64,000 nt of DNA from assembly GCA_004026145.2 (NCBI GenBank), contig CP034975.1, positions 22,730,111 through 22,794,110 of the forward strand. The letters are read 5' to 3'. Under the pieces are notes generated by a model. The model saw only the letters and a program-made list of their open reading frames with translations. It had not been told where the DNA came from and searched no databases. Of this stretch, positions 51,101-64,000 are shown in pieces. Both the position numbers and the translations under genes were made by a program. This stretch comes from Takifugu bimaculatus (Eukaryota > Chordata > Actinopteri > Tetraodontiformes > Tetraodontidae). Every line of letters begins with the position of its first letter. Positions within the stretch are counted from its first letter, which is position 1.

Positions 51101-51779
51101 TAGGCTCCGGCCATTCACTCTCTGGAGAGATGCACAAAAGCAGGAGATATGTGCACCACAGATTACATTATACTAATTTCAAAAACAGTCACAAGTATGC
51201 AGAGCAGGGGGGGGAAGATGCTTTTAATGCAGGCGAGTGATGTAACTGATAGGTGGCTCCTCATTGTTCAGGAGATTTGGTGTGTTGGACCCCCTAAAGC
51301 AATCGGCTGCTCAGGGAATTATCAAACAAGCTTAGAACTGGAAGGGAGGGAATGTTCTGATTGCGCTCGGTGACACTGATACAGCGGCGGCGCAGCACGC
51401 AGCACTGAGGGAGCCAAACCCCGCCGCACCGACACTTAGCAGCAGGCATTTCATTAACCTGTCAGAGAGAGGCGAGATGTCGCTTTGTGTTTAATTGCCA
51501 CATCCTCTTACGGTCCGACTGCTGCTCGTACGTTTGACCTCCATTATCCCACCAGGTGTGTTTCACATTTTATTTAATGAACTGCACTCATGAGGTAATT
51601 CAGCCACTGCAACAATCCTCCTCCAAGCTTTCTTTTTCTTTTTCTTTTTTTTCTCGGCTGTTGACGTGCCTTGCTCCTGGGCTGATATTTTCATTAGAGA
51701 CCCTCTTATCAAATAATGAAATAAAAAAAATTCTTCTCCTTGCCCAGTGCTATTACCTCCCACAAATCAAAAGGTTCCC

Positions 51780-52010
51780 TGTGTAATGCCCTGCCTCCCA
51801 TGCCAGTTAATTACTCAGTGTTGTGCTACATACTAATGCTGCTTTCATGAGAATAATCTAAGACAATAAACCTCTCACTTTTGTGTCTTCTTGCAAGCCC
51901 TCTTAATTATTATCAGCAAACAGGAACCGGAGTTAATTGAAATTTGAACATCCCAGTTTACAATAACACAATCGCCGCCGTTTTGTTGCTGTTTTTGTGT
52001 GGTCGCAATG
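51780..52010. promoter_or_regulatory. Candidate conserved non-coding element with TAATTA and SOX words
   Basis: TTAATTA or TTAATTG words occur near 51806, 51903 and 51933, with ACAATAA words near 51863 and 51961. Complex and repeat-free. Inference from motif content. Confidence 0.35.
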
Positions 52011-54050
52011 GCTGCTATCATAGCTCAATTTAGCAATCCATTGATCACTTGTGGCAAAGCAGGAGATGAAACATAAAAGAACAGAATGTCTTAACCATGA
52101 GGAAACACAGGAGGCAACATATGCAACCCTGCTATTGATTTAAAGGGAGACTTTAATATTCACACTCCTCCCGATAATCATAGCGAGCTGTGCATGATTT
52201 GTTTTCATTGATTAAGTGACACGGCGGCGGCTCCTCGCTCCATGGTTATTAATATAGTTTGCATTGATATTATTTCTGCATTAGCAACAATTTCAGCAGG
52301 TGGGAGAAATCGCGGGTCGGAAGCAAAACAGAAGCGACTCGCCGACCCACACCTTTAATCAGAACTTCTTTTGATGCAAAATCTTTACGATTTTAATCAA
52401 TCTCTATGGACAAGCGTTGCAAGCCGCATGTTTGTTGAAATAACTTTGAATAGCGCAGTTTTAAAGAGGTTGCGCCCCGCTGTCGGATACATGTTTTTCA
52501 AATAACAAATCCCTCTAGGAATATGAATTAGGCTGTACAAGCCGAGTGTTCTCCCCATTCATAATGCACGAGGTTTGGATTTCACTTGGTTTACATGAAT
52601 TCATGTTGGGAGCTAATGTAATCAGGCCAACAATTAGCGCGTGGCTGTTGCACACAGACCCCGCAATAAAAGAGCAATCTGGCACTTTACTATTGCAGCA
52701 GGGATCTTTTTATATATCATACATCTCCTGTCACGTTGGCCCACGAGCAGAAATATCCAAACAAAATAAATAAATAGATAAACACTGGGCTGCCTTGATA
52801 GCCTTTATGCTGTAATATTCCAGCGCCAAGAACATTTCTGAAGTTAACAGTGTTTATGTTCCGGTAGTGTTGGTCACAGTCTGTCACACTTTATTTGCAT
52901 CTGCATGTCCGATTAACAAATGTGACATATTCCTAAGATCAGGCTCCTAGCACTCTAACCACCCACCATGGCAATTAACTGTCTACTAAGCTAACAAGCG
53001 TAACGCTCATGCCTGATGCAAGCCAGAAGAATATCAAGCCACCGTCCCGGATGTATCCCTGTTTATCCCGTGGTTCCTCTCGGATGTTGATTAACCTGGA
53101 GCTCTCAGAAACACATTCACAGGGTCAAGGCAGAGCACTGCAGGCGTTTCAGCCAGAGCAAGATTTCGACATTGTGAATGACAAACCAAACCTCTTCAAC
53201 CTCCCCGCGCTGAATCGACTGAAAATCCCAGCCACACACACCTGGAACCACGGTGACCTTCATGCTGTTCTGACTTGTTATCGCCGTTAGCTTGGCGCAG
53301 ATTGATCCATAGATTGCGAGAAGAAAGGCCACATATTGCGACGGGCCTCTTTAATTGTAGACAGATGTAACTGGATTTGTGCAAGGCCATTGAAAACACT
53401 GTGTGCTGTAGTGTGTCGCCCAGGAAAATAAAGTAAGCCTATTCAAGTATGTTTCTGCCATTTCATCAATAAAGGATGTTGGTGTCATTTTGCTGCTGCT
53501 GTGGGTTGAAATATTCAAATCCAGCCTGACATCTGAGACTACACGTCACCAAAATATCTCTTCTATTTATTTATAAAGGGGGGAAAAGGCACTGACCATT
53601 GGGGCATAGCCAATATGGAGGTTAATCCATTCTTGTCTATACTGGGATGCTTATGGAAGCATATTTGCTTAGGGCAGCCATGCAAATTATTACTTACTGC
53701 CCTGTAAGCTGATAACACAAATTAGATACCCATTAAAGTTGTACAATGTATATAGAATGAGAGGAGATTGCAAGTGATACCTGAAGGGGTGTTTAAGTCG
53801 CATGGCGCCGAAATACGCCTCGTGCTGGCAAACTTCAAAAGTGGAGAGATGTTTATCCTGGGGACGAAAGATGCATAATTGTAATCTCATGTGCTCAGAA
53901 GCAGCTGGCAGGTGGAGGGAAGCACTGCGCATGTTTATGAATAGGAGTCATTAAAGGGACTGGGGTGCATACCTGCACGGACCGTTGACACACAACTTTA
54001 TTTTAAATCACCTTCTCACAACGGGCCCTTAATTTATTTTGTTGATTTTG

Positions 54051-54053
<3 letters not shown>

Positions 54054-54116
<63 letters not shown>

Positions 54117-54128
54117 GTGTGTGTGTGT
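54054..54128 (+). repeat. (TG)n microsatellite, about 75 bp
   Basis: The longest dinucleotide array in the window, with one GC interruption near its 3' end. Confidence 0.95.
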
Positions 54129-56978
54129 CACAACACACTTGTCCATCTAAGTTGAACTCCTGACCTGATTGCTTCAACAGCAGCACAACAACAACAAATA
54201 TCCTGTCTTACAGATCTGTTTGGACAAATCTGCTAATTCTACTCTGGACATGCCTTTTTTGTTCTTGTTTTTTGGTTGGGACTTTTTTCCCAACCCGATG
54301 ATAGAATTCATCTTAACCCCCCTCCCCTTTGTCAACGAGTCAGCGGTTACTCTCCAAAGCGACGACTTTCAGTGGCGGGTGATGAAAGAGATGAGGCTGA
54401 AACACAAAGGCAAATTAAGGGTACAAAAACACCCGCCATTGTCCTATTGTTGCGGGTCACAAATCGCCAAGTAAAAGCAACACAGCGTGGTTGAAATACA
54501 CTCGCCTCCATCCCTTTCTCCCCCCTTCCCTTCTTCCTCCTCTCTTTATATTCATTAGATTCATTATAGGCCACAAAGGATTGCCAACAAAACAGCTTGT
54601 GATTTTAGTTGAATTCATCCCCCTCTGAGGCCTGCAGGGAAATTAAAGTAGGTGACTATCACTGGAGGGGGAGCTGGCTTGACACATCTGAGGCTTTCAG
54701 TGATGTTAATAGTCAAGCGTATCCAAAATACACAGGAGCTGACCTCAAACAGATTGTGGGGGTTTAAAATCATTAGTTTGCAAATGAAGCAAAAGTACAT
54801 TTGGTTGTATGGTAGAATCAGCCCACTCTGAACCTTTGATTAGTGTTTGTCAACTCCCCTTCCTCTTCATACTCCCCCGCCCACTCCCCAATCCAGAAAT
54901 TAATAAAGGAGACGTGGCGACACTTTGCAGGGAAACGCGTGCGTCTCCAGCACCTGTTAAACAAATGCACTCAAGGCTGGAATCAAATTGCAGGCAGGTT
55001 TAAATTGGTGTAAAATCTTCATTTAGATGATGTCCCCGGGGCCTGCTTATTACTTGAGATTTATATAGCATTAGTTCTGCCTCACAAATGTGGTGCACCA
55101 TTCCACCTCAGTGAAATATGAAGAGGTTTGATAAAAAGCTACAACAGATTCTCTCATTAAAAAAAAAAACCCTAAACCTTTTAAACATTCATTAATTTCA
55201 CTTGTGACACGCGGCTCTGACATGCACAGAGTTTCCATGTTGGTGCCTCTAAGCGCTGGATGTTACACGGTGTGAGATGCCGCCTTGGTGTGTGTGTATT
55301 GCGTGTGTGTGAAATTCAAATTCGAGCGTCTGCAACAGAAAATTCATCCCGCTGCAGTGCAGATGCTCTTTTTTTGGGTTTGAGGAGTAAATGAATTTTA
55401 ATTATTTCTAATTTTGTATATTTTCCATTGAACTGAAATCAGATTCTGGCTCTGTGAGTGTTGGAGAACGGGTCGGGACTGGGAGGAAACATCCACAAAG
55501 GCGGGACCCCCGTCGAGGATGTCTGTTTCCCTCACCGATCTGCTTTGTCCTCTGTCCTTTTCAATTTGTTTACATTTGGCCCCTACTGGAGAGGGACAGT
55601 CTATTGATTTATTGTCTCAGCCTCCGGAGAGTACCGTTAGGAGCGTTCGAGCCCCTTCCCACACACACACTGCCACACACACACTGATTTTAGGCCTTGC
55701 TCTGATTTTAAGCCTCTGCTGCTGGTTTTTAAAGGTGGGACCTCTTCTCCATCAATTCATTTATCGTTGTAAATGTAAATAATGTGTAAATAATAATGAA
55801 TGTAATGCACACGTGTACCCCCACACACTTTGTACAAGCTTACTCTACCATTTATAAATGTCTGTGTGTGCCTTTTGCCCTCTCAGGGTGGTTAGTATTC
55901 ATGTTTTGCAACATCTCCCTCTGCACATTGATATTTCTCATGAAAGGCCCTGAAATTGTACAGAACCATTTCCACGAGTCAAAGGAATCAATTCAGAGGA
56001 AAGTTGAAATGCTATTGTAAAATGGCCTTTTCAACACTCCTGCTCCAAGATAAACAATTTCCCATGAATATATGCCCCCCCCCCCCTCGCCGCCCATCTA
56101 TCACCTAAATCAGACTGTGTCCCGCACCGAGCCCATTGTAGTCTATTAAAGGAAATCCTTCCCTGTGGCAACCATTTTGCGGGTTTCAAGGAGATAAATG
56201 CCCTCCAAGAGGGGTAAGAATGCATTTCGACAAAACTGCATTAAAGAGTAATGTTGGTCGACCGCTCTGATAAAAACTTCAGAGTCACAATTCTCTTTAC
56301 AGCCGGCAAAATGCATCGGCACTGCGTAAGGCTGATGGGTCTGCTGGGGCTGCCTACAGGTTAGCGGGCCTTATTTCCAATCTCTGACAGCAATATGTGT
56401 CGCCGCGGCTTCATCCCCAACACGCGTGTTCAACACAAGCCGTGGTCACTCTATATATGGAAATCTCTGTCTTCAGGGCAGAAAAAAATTAAAAAAGGTG
56501 AGATTGGCACTTTAACCTCCGTTCCCCCCTGAAAATACGTTTTAGTCCGATACATTATACTACTGCGAATTATTTATCAAGGAGATACAAGCTTGATATT
56601 TCAGGAGGGATAATGAGTTGGTGAGGTGGCAGCTGGAATGTTCCGGTCCAGCAAGCAGCATCTATGAATCGAGGGAAATGAAGTAAAAACGGCTGGCTGG
56701 GACGCTCCATGTGCAGAATGTGAAAGAGTGGAGTGCAGTGTTTAGGAGGTGGTGGGGGGGGACTTTGAATCTCTCTTTTGTGTCCATCACGGTGCAATCA
56801 AAAGTATCCCTGCGAGGCAGCTTTGGTTTTTGACTGTAATTGTTTTTGCACAGGTTTGAAGTGGTTTGAGTGCAGATGCGTGAGATAAAAATCTTATTAA
56901 TTTGGAAATTGAAAGAGAGAGAGGGAGACGCATAACAGCTTAATAGGTGGTTCAGCTCTAAAATGTGGTCTGGAATCT

Positions 56979-56995
56979 GGGGGGGGGGGGGGGGG
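56979..56995 (+). repeat. Poly(G) run, 17 bases
   Basis: Uninterrupted G homopolymer. Confidence 0.9.
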
Positions 56996-59939
56996 AGAAA
57001 AAGTGCTGTGCAAAGTTTGGTTGAAAGAGTCCACCTGTCGGCACGCTGCATTCAGGGAACAAGTCATCCAGTCGCTGCTGTTTGCACAAAAGGAAAGTGG
57101 AGGGGGAAAGAAACCCATTCACACAGGCTGAATAGCGTGTCTCTCTTCAGACGACTGTTATTGGGAAAAACAAAACCGAAAAGGTTCTGTAGTAATTCAC
57201 TCAGACACTGTCATTGTCAGTCTGGCGCGCTTTTGATGATGTTTCGGCGATCAAGGTGAGACGTGACATGAGAAACATGCGTTTCTATTCACGCCTGCAC
57301 AAGAAAAAAGGTTCCCTCTTTGTGCCGTTTGTCTGGGATTTCATGTGATGCTTCATTCTGATGGTGCGCTTAATTTAATTTGATAATAACGTATTAATAG
57401 CTGTGTGTCTTTCATTGGCTCTCACTTGTTGCTTGAATCAATAAATCAACTGAAAAGAAAGGGAGGGGGAGAAATATTCAAAGCTTTTCCCACCCCTAAA
57501 CTAATGTCTTTGTTTTGATTTATTTCAACCTCTCCGAACATCCCGCCGCTTTTCAGGGCCCCCTTTGTTCTTGGTGAAGGGGTCTTTTATTTGGGAGAAA
57601 TCTCCCATCTCAGACCAGCGCTTTGCCTTGATGCAGATCTTCATTAATCTCCGGGGCCGCTGTGGGCTCTACCACGGCCTGCCGTTTTGATGGGAATTGA
57701 ATTTGATACTGCATTGTGGCTTGTGTGGAAGCCAACAATGGCCTGTGTTCCTTCCTGTATCTCCGCACAATCAGAGAGACCCAATTAAATCATTTGGAAC
57801 AATAAGGGGGGGACAAAAGCGTGCGCAGGGATAAAGTGAGGACTCCACCGTTTGCATCCTAACCTTTTTTTCTGTATCATGTTAATTAATTTGCTGTGAA
57901 AGCGGCAGGGGAAGGCGCAGCTTGTATGACTTATGGGCCGTGCCGTACTCATAAACATCTGACAAAGGGAAAATTGGACTTCCTCTCAGAAGCACCAAAA
58001 AAAAAAAGTGACGAGTCCAAAACATGCTTTACTTGTCAGGTGAGTTTTTATTTTATTACCTCAAAGGTCGGCCATAAATGCCTCTTTGTCTTTGGGAAGT
58101 ATAATAATCTTGACCTGAGCTGTTTGTAAAGAATAATTTAGCGTCTGACAGGATGACCTGCTCCTCATTAACAGTGTGTGAATCGTGCGATAGCGCGGCA
58201 CCTTTGTTGACGGCGGTGTGTCACACTCGCTGAAGGGTAAACGAGTGATCCACGAGTGGCCTGTGATAACGCTGATGGGACGCATATGGAGCTGTCACTG
58301 GGCTGCTGGTGGGCTCTCCTGGTCCAGCTGCTGTAATTGAAAGAAATGAGCCATGGAGCTGACACATTAGCTGTCTCCCCAGAGATGGACCACACAGTGC
58401 ACACGGCTGCACCGGCGTGCACGTGCTCACACAAACACATTTCTCTTACTTTTTCATATCCATTATCCTGCATATAACCAGTACAATATCGGCGGGGCAG
58501 CACAGGACGGCGCCCTACTGTAAGTCAGACAGGGGGTGTGATTGGGAAGGTCTCCATCTGGGTTAAGGGGATAATGAGAAACTGCCCTGCAGTGAGTTAA
58601 TCAGCTCATCGCTCTACCAGCACTGCCATTTATTTGCTGTTTATTCCCCGGCACTGGGCCCCCGGGGGAGAGCCTGTCTGCGCGGCAGCACCTGCAGCTT
58701 CTCCGACGCCTGATTTAGTGCCGTGAATGCAGCTCGTGGGCCAGATTACCCCGGACACTGATCAAACCTTATTTGCACTCTGATTAGACAAACTGTTCCC
58801 TCCACCGACCGGTTCTCCTTTAAGCAATTTGATACCGCTGCCCCACGTAAAAAATGATTAAGACTGACTGGAAGAACGTGGCCGCCATTTGCCCTGTGCT
58901 GTAGCCACGTGCACGTCTCTGCATCAGCACCAGCCTTTCTGCCGCATCTCGGTTCTGTCCAGGATCCTGTTCGCATGGCACAAAAGCATAAAAAATACAA
59001 TTCATTTATCACTTCTTGGTTTTTGTCACTCCTCTTTTTCTATCAACAAAGCAAAAAAAAAGAAAAGCATTATTTCTGTTTATAGTCTTTATCGGCCATT
59101 CATTTGATGTGGTGCAAACGCACGTACACGTGTGCATGTGATTCCACTGACTGCTACAGTAAGTGCAGAAAAAACATCCTGTAACCTTCAAATGTATTGA
59201 GTTTAGAGTAGGTCCCCTGTTGCATTCAGAGTGGAAGGCACTTCAGCATGGTCATTGTACAGCACATTTTCAAGCTTTAGTGCTGCACAATGCGGCTCTT
59301 TCCACCAAATGATCGGACCATCTTAATGTTGCACCTGAGACTCAATAGGTGGGTATAGAGCATTGGCAAGGTCGCTTTTCTTTCATGTGCTTCAGTGCAG
59401 AAGCTAGCCAACTATTAATGAGGCAGTTTTATGATCTCTTTTATTTATCCAGATCTCTCCCAGAATACTTATTTTGCTTTTTTGTCCAGTGCATTTTATG
59501 ATCATAAGTCCGATGTCCATTTAGACCTGAACATTAATTATTCAAAAAGGACTTATTGTGGAGAAAACCTATAGCACTTAGCTGAAAAGAATACACGGCA
59601 ATGTTCTAAATGGAATCTGAAAGGTTTTATTTTTGCTCTCATTGTCTCTCCCTCCTCTAAAAAGTCCTCCTTTTATTTTCAGCAATCAGAGCAAAGTTCT
59701 TTGAGGGAAAATGAAGTTCATTCATGCATCCTGAGAGAGGCTTTTAAGGTTGAGTACAGCTCAAACAAAAAGGAATGTGATCTACAGCTGGCCTGAGTAT
59801 GACTCAATGTTTATGACCTTGGTGAGCAGAATTCAAGAATGCTGAGGAATTGAATGAATCTGCTATAACGCACATCCTGGCGACTACGCAGTAAGACTCA
59901 TGGATATTCATTAAAACGTTTTGTCCGAGCCGCTGGTTA

Positions 59940-60000
59940 GTTTCCAGAAATGTTTAGCTAATTAATCCATTGTTTTTAATTATTCAATGATCTCAGAGGG
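59940..60000. promoter_or_regulatory. Candidate neural enhancer core: TAATTA, TAATCC, CATTGTT, TAATTA
   Basis: Within 24 bp (59959-59982) are TAATTA, an overlapping TAATCC (OTX-type), CATTGTT (SOX-type) and a second TAATTA. This dense, ordered cluster is typical of developmental enhancers. No conservation data were available. Confidence 0.4.
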
Positions 60001-60829
60001 TGTGTGTGTATCTTTTGGCTGAATGTATTGTTGCTGTATGACACAAACCACTATTTTATTTATCCTCTCTCCATTTTGCTAACTGCTGGTCAAAGCTTCG
60101 CCTCTGCTGACCAAGCTTCAGCTTCCCCGCGCTGATAAATGGGCTCCTCAGAATTGATGGCAGGCTGGAGGAAAAAGAGATAATCCCAGATAATGTGGAC
60201 ACAGTTTTCATTTCTTGTCACCCAATTAAACCACAATTATCCCAAGAGCAGGAGAGGAGCAAAGTGGAAAGAATGGCCAGAGAATGGGAGAGTGGGGCTC
60301 CCTGGGACACCCTCCGCCAGACACATTAGCCCAGATTTGCTCCATCCTGATAAAAGGGACCTATTTCTTGCAGTTGGCAGTGCACAGTGAGTGGCAGACC
60401 AGCTGCAACCCGGGGTTTGGAAAATAATGCCCATGCACTGTTCGTGCTGTTCCTCAAAGTGGAGACAAGATCAAAATATTGGACAGGTTTTGGCTCATTA
60501 AAGGACTTTTGTGACCTGCGCATCTTTAGCCGTAACGGGGGCTTCATGTCTCAGCAGCCTTTATGGATTTTTAATATCATTATTATGTTAATGTTTTTGG
60601 AGCAAACAAGAGCGAACATTTTGTGAAACCTTTGTTGCCACTGACTGATCAATACAAAAACCCTGGAGCTGACTATCCCGGGTTCAAAAGCCTTCAAACA
60701 AGCGACTCTTCGCTCAGAGCTTTGGCTAAAAGCCTGCCTAAAAGGAAAGGAGGGATACTTCCTCTGTGAATTGTCTGCCTCCAGATGAATTAAGGCCAAG
60801 TGAAACACTCCCCTGGCACAAAATCCAAG

Positions 60830-61060
60830 AAGTAAATTAATGTCTTTTGTAATTACAGCTCCTCACAGTAATTATCACAGTGGACAATTTATGGATTAAC
60901 ATATTGATTTCACTTGACCCCGTGGCGAGGCTTAATTTGGACAAAGAATTTACTTTTGGCTCACGCTGCCAAATGCAAACAGCCCCGGGGCCCCGGCGGG
61001 GGCTTAGCGTCAGAGCATCTTTTGCAGATATCCCATAGGGCGGCGATGTGACTCACACGG
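60830..61060. promoter_or_regulatory. Candidate conserved non-coding element
   Basis: GTAATTAC, AGTAATTATC and TTAATTTGGACAAAG words are followed by a GC-rich core with CCCCGGGGCCCC. The block is complex and repeat-free. Confidence 0.3.
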
Positions 61061-61583
61061 GGTCCTGACCTGCGTTAGCTGCCCTCAGAGGCAAGTGCAG
61101 GTATCGCTGACGTTAGCTGAAGTGCTCAAGGACTGTACGAGGGGAGAGGTTTTAAGAGGAAATTACGGATCTTTGATGATTAGGGCTTTGAGGCATCATT
61201 GCTTAGCCCCTCCTCCACACACACAAACACACACATGCACACACACATGTAACCACACACACACACTGCTGTTTAGATAAACAGTCCAAATAGGCAGATT
61301 ATTTGACATCTTTACACACCGAGGCTTCAGACTTCACCAGCTTTGGAATTCTGGTCAGTGTGACACCTCTGCAGTGGCATATGGATGAAAGGGTGTGTGT
61401 GTGTGTGGGGGGGGGAATTGAGAAAGGAAAATTCTCTGTCAAAATATGATCAATATTTGCTATAAGTACCCCCGCTGCTCTGCATGAATAATGGCCCGAT
61501 TAAGGGAGCAACAAGAGCAACGTTAGCGCGAGTGTGCCCTCTTCACTCCTGTGTCCATCACACGATGATCACCCGAGTCAGCG

Positions 61584-61620
61584 CCACCCCCCACCCCCCC
61601 ACCCCCCCCCCCACCGCCCC
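61584..61620 (+). repeat. C-rich tract with four or more C runs
   Basis: Runs of C separated by single A or AG. The minus strand could form a G-quadruplex. Confidence 0.7.
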
Positions 61621-63224
61621 CTACAGGTCATGCTGACAGGACACTTGCGTGATCTCCAGTTGATCAGGCTGTCATTCAGGAACACCACGCGGGGCTCGAA
61701 TCCAGAGAGAATATTCTGACTGCGTTGCCTTTCTGAGGGATTCTGTCTCCTCTTATTGGAGTTATGTCAAACAAAATAATATAAAGTGCTCACCCAGAGA
61801 GTTGTGACATTCAGCCGCTACAAAGAGCCTGCAGGAACTTGGTCATTTCTCTCCTTTGAGGAGCCGGGACAATTTTTCGCTCTCTCAATGACACGGTTAT
61901 TATCTTGGTCACTTAATCTCCTCAAATAAGATTGATTTGTCCTTTCAGGCTGTGTTAGAGTGCCTCTGTCAGTAAGCACTCAGGCCATGGGAACCATAGA
62001 GTTCCAACGCATCTTCACATTTTTCCAATTTGATGGAGGTCACAGCCGCTCCGGCTGCTGCTTTGACACACACGCACAAAGGCCTTTTCATTGTTACAAC
62101 AGAGGGGAGTGCAGTTACACACACAATGCGTGACAGGAAGAAATGCGGGGCCGTGGATGTGTCATGCAAATGCAAACACTCATTCTGAATTGTAAAATAA
62201 TTATACCTTTTTAGGTACAACAGCCGCGACGACAATGATGTGATTGATTTTTAAGGAACTTTCCAAGTGTGTCTCTTTCCGTCTTTGTCTTAACGCTGAC
62301 ATTAAAAGGCGATCAAAAGGAACGTCTTTTTTGTGTTCATCGGAAACGTCCCACTGAGTTCACGGTGGCGTTTAAACGTATGGGGGATATCTCTATGATG
62401 GTCCAGTATATTCTGCAAAGCCCTCAGAACATTTAGTGTAACATTAAGAGCAGAATTTGCTGAAAGATGAGATGTATTCATTAGTCGCAGCATTGTTTGG
62501 TGCAATCGCCAAGGTCATCAGAGCCTATTTAAATCATCATTCGTTAAAAAATAGCTATTTGATTTAATTTTATTGAATCATTCTTTTTATCATTGACTTT
62601 CACACAGATGAGCAGACAATGGACAAAAACTTACCCAAAGTAAAAGAAATGATAAAATCATCTTAAGCGTAGACTTTTTTTTGTAGACATCTTTTGCGAT
62701 TTGATTTTATCGTATTTAACTTTTTTTAAAGAAGACTGGTGCATTGAGAAGGCAGCACATTTTAATAAATCTTGACCTTTAAAGCTCAACTTTCCCCATT
62801 CATTCAGCTCAAAGGAAGACAGAAGTTGCTCCAAGTTCTTCGTTTCCTTTTCAGAACAGCGAAAGTTGCATTGGGTGGGGGTCAAAGGTCACTAATAAGT
62901 CAACATTTTCCGCGCGCTTTGCTGCTTTGTACAGTGTTAAAGATGAACAAGTCACTGTTGACGTTTTTCCACCTCCCTCTGAAGGACGGTGGCGCGCTGT
63001 GAAAGCCCAAATAGCATGTATACTGTGCTGCCGCAGGGTTCAAGGAGATTGGATCACATATTGTTTGCTCAGCTTCAATTCAGCTTGTGCATTCAGAGCG
63101 AGAGACTAGGAAAGGACTGAGAGAGAGCAGTCTTTGTAGGGTTGAAGGGAAAGGGTGGGGATAAAAAAAAGAATTGCCTCGGTGCATCAGTTTACTCTGA
63201 ACCCAACTGGAACTATAAATGTAT

Positions 63225-63480
63225 CAGAGAGATGAGCTATCTGTGGCGCACTGTGCCACAAGCAGGCCTTTTCTTTCCCTCTGTCCCCATGATGAGTTAG
63301 CAGGACCTGCAGTGATAGAGCTGATAAAAAGGCCCGCTATCAGGTGGCAGTCTGGGTAATTACAACTCTCTATGTGGGGCTTTGCAGCGATGCTGCCGCG
63401 ATAAGGTGGATATAATGAGGAAGAAAGGCTGGCGATAATGTATCCGCTAAATGGCTCAAAATAGTCTGTCGTGGGAGAAG
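63225..63480. promoter_or_regulatory. Candidate conserved non-coding element with GATA words
   Basis: A complex block with several GATA or TATC words (near 63237, 63315, 63321, 63339, 63401, 63411 and 63434) and GGTAATTAC near 63355. Judged by appearance only. Confidence 0.3.
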
Positions 63481-64000
63481 TCAAGCCAGAGCCTGGAGGT
63501 AAACCGGGACGTGTGGATTTTAACCACAGCACCGTGCAGCCTCGAATCTGTGGAAGGTGTAAGCCAAACAGAAGGCCTGAGGAGGGGAGGGGGGACGATG
63601 GAGTCCCTGGAAGTTGCCTGATTGCTGTTTTGTTTGCCCCCTCGGGGGGTGCAGAGGTATTCTGCAGTGTGAGATTACACATAATACTCTGACAAGCAGC
63701 AGTTCAAAGATGGAGGTCTTATCAGGCTCGGGGAGGCCGCGTCCTCCCCGCACCGCCGTCCTCCTTCTGTAACACGCTTTCAAACTTTGTTGTATCTGTC
63801 AGCACTTGTCTTCCGAGATCAAACTGACAATCACTCCTCTTTCCCACCTCTTTACCGGCGCTCAGGCGTCCGCCCGTCCTCGGGGGGCCATTTCCCCTAC
63901 ACCGCTCGCCAGGCTGGTTAGCATGTTCTTGCTGTTCCATTGTGGATTTCAGATTCCCTCAGTGGGGATCATGACCACTATCAATAGTATTCTCACTAAT

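Larger units (their letters stand above)
46263..64000. other. Gene-free region downstream of abcc4 (candidate sox21-side gene desert)
   Basis: In 17.7 kb I find no ORF with family features, no splice-linked exon chain and no RNA gene. Much of it is complex, repeat-poor sequence with clustered TAATTA, TAATCC, ACAAT and GATA words. In human, SOX21 is the next gene beyond ABCC4 in this direction and is flanked by many deeply conserved non-coding elements. The assignment to sox21 is inference, as the gene itself is outside the window. Confidence 0.55.

Noticed and set aside
54169..54474. 101-codon plus-strand ORF after the TG array
   Set aside because: Low-complexity start and no domain; treated as chance.
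46263..64000. Search for a hidden sox21 or other single-exon gene
   Set aside because: No HMG-box-like reading frame was found in either strand; sox21, if linked, is outside the window.

Overview
The window is teleost (ray-finned fish) nuclear DNA. All genes have GT-AG introns, and the encoded proteins match vertebrate DNAJC3, claudin-10 and ABCC4 exon by exon. Many introns are only 65-95 bp, typical of very compact percomorph genomes; a pufferfish is the best guess, but the species is not proven. I see no prokaryotic operon, CRISPR array, tRNA or rRNA. The gene order dnajc3 - claudin-10 cluster - abcc4 matches the human chromosome 13q32 block (SOX21 - ABCC4 - CLDN10 - DZIP1 - DNAJC3), with DZIP1 absent between the claudins and dnajc3.

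Layout. (1) 110-6484, minus strand: a complete dnajc3 (p58IPK, an ER co-chaperone) in 12 exons, 500 aa. A perfect ER-stress response element lies about 160 bp upstream of its start codon. (2) 7369-17211, minus strand: three tandem claudin-10 family genes. Two are single-promoter paralogues (268 and 259 aa). The third (13521-17211) is the cldn10 orthologue, with two alternative first exons, 1a and 1b, spliced to four shared exons as in mammals. (3) 18587-46262, plus strand: a complete abcc4 (MRP4) in 31 exons, 1312 aa, divergent from cldn10. (4) 46263-64000: no gene recognised. The region contains AT-rich blocks dense in homeodomain (TAATTA) and SOX (ACAAT) words, as expected for long-range enhancers. 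By synteny these would belong to a sox21 gene just beyond the right edge.

The first 19 abcc4 exons fit in 5.6 kb. Exons 20-31 are spread over more than 16 kb, separated by introns of up to 6 kb that resemble the downstream gene desert. The regulatory territory of the right-hand neighbour therefore seems to extend into the 3' half of abcc4. All exon chains below were joined by hand and keep frame throughout (1503, 807, 780, 711/714 and 3939 nt, all multiples of three). Repeats are modest: microsatellites, a decayed tRNA-type SINE and a LINE-like 3' tail.
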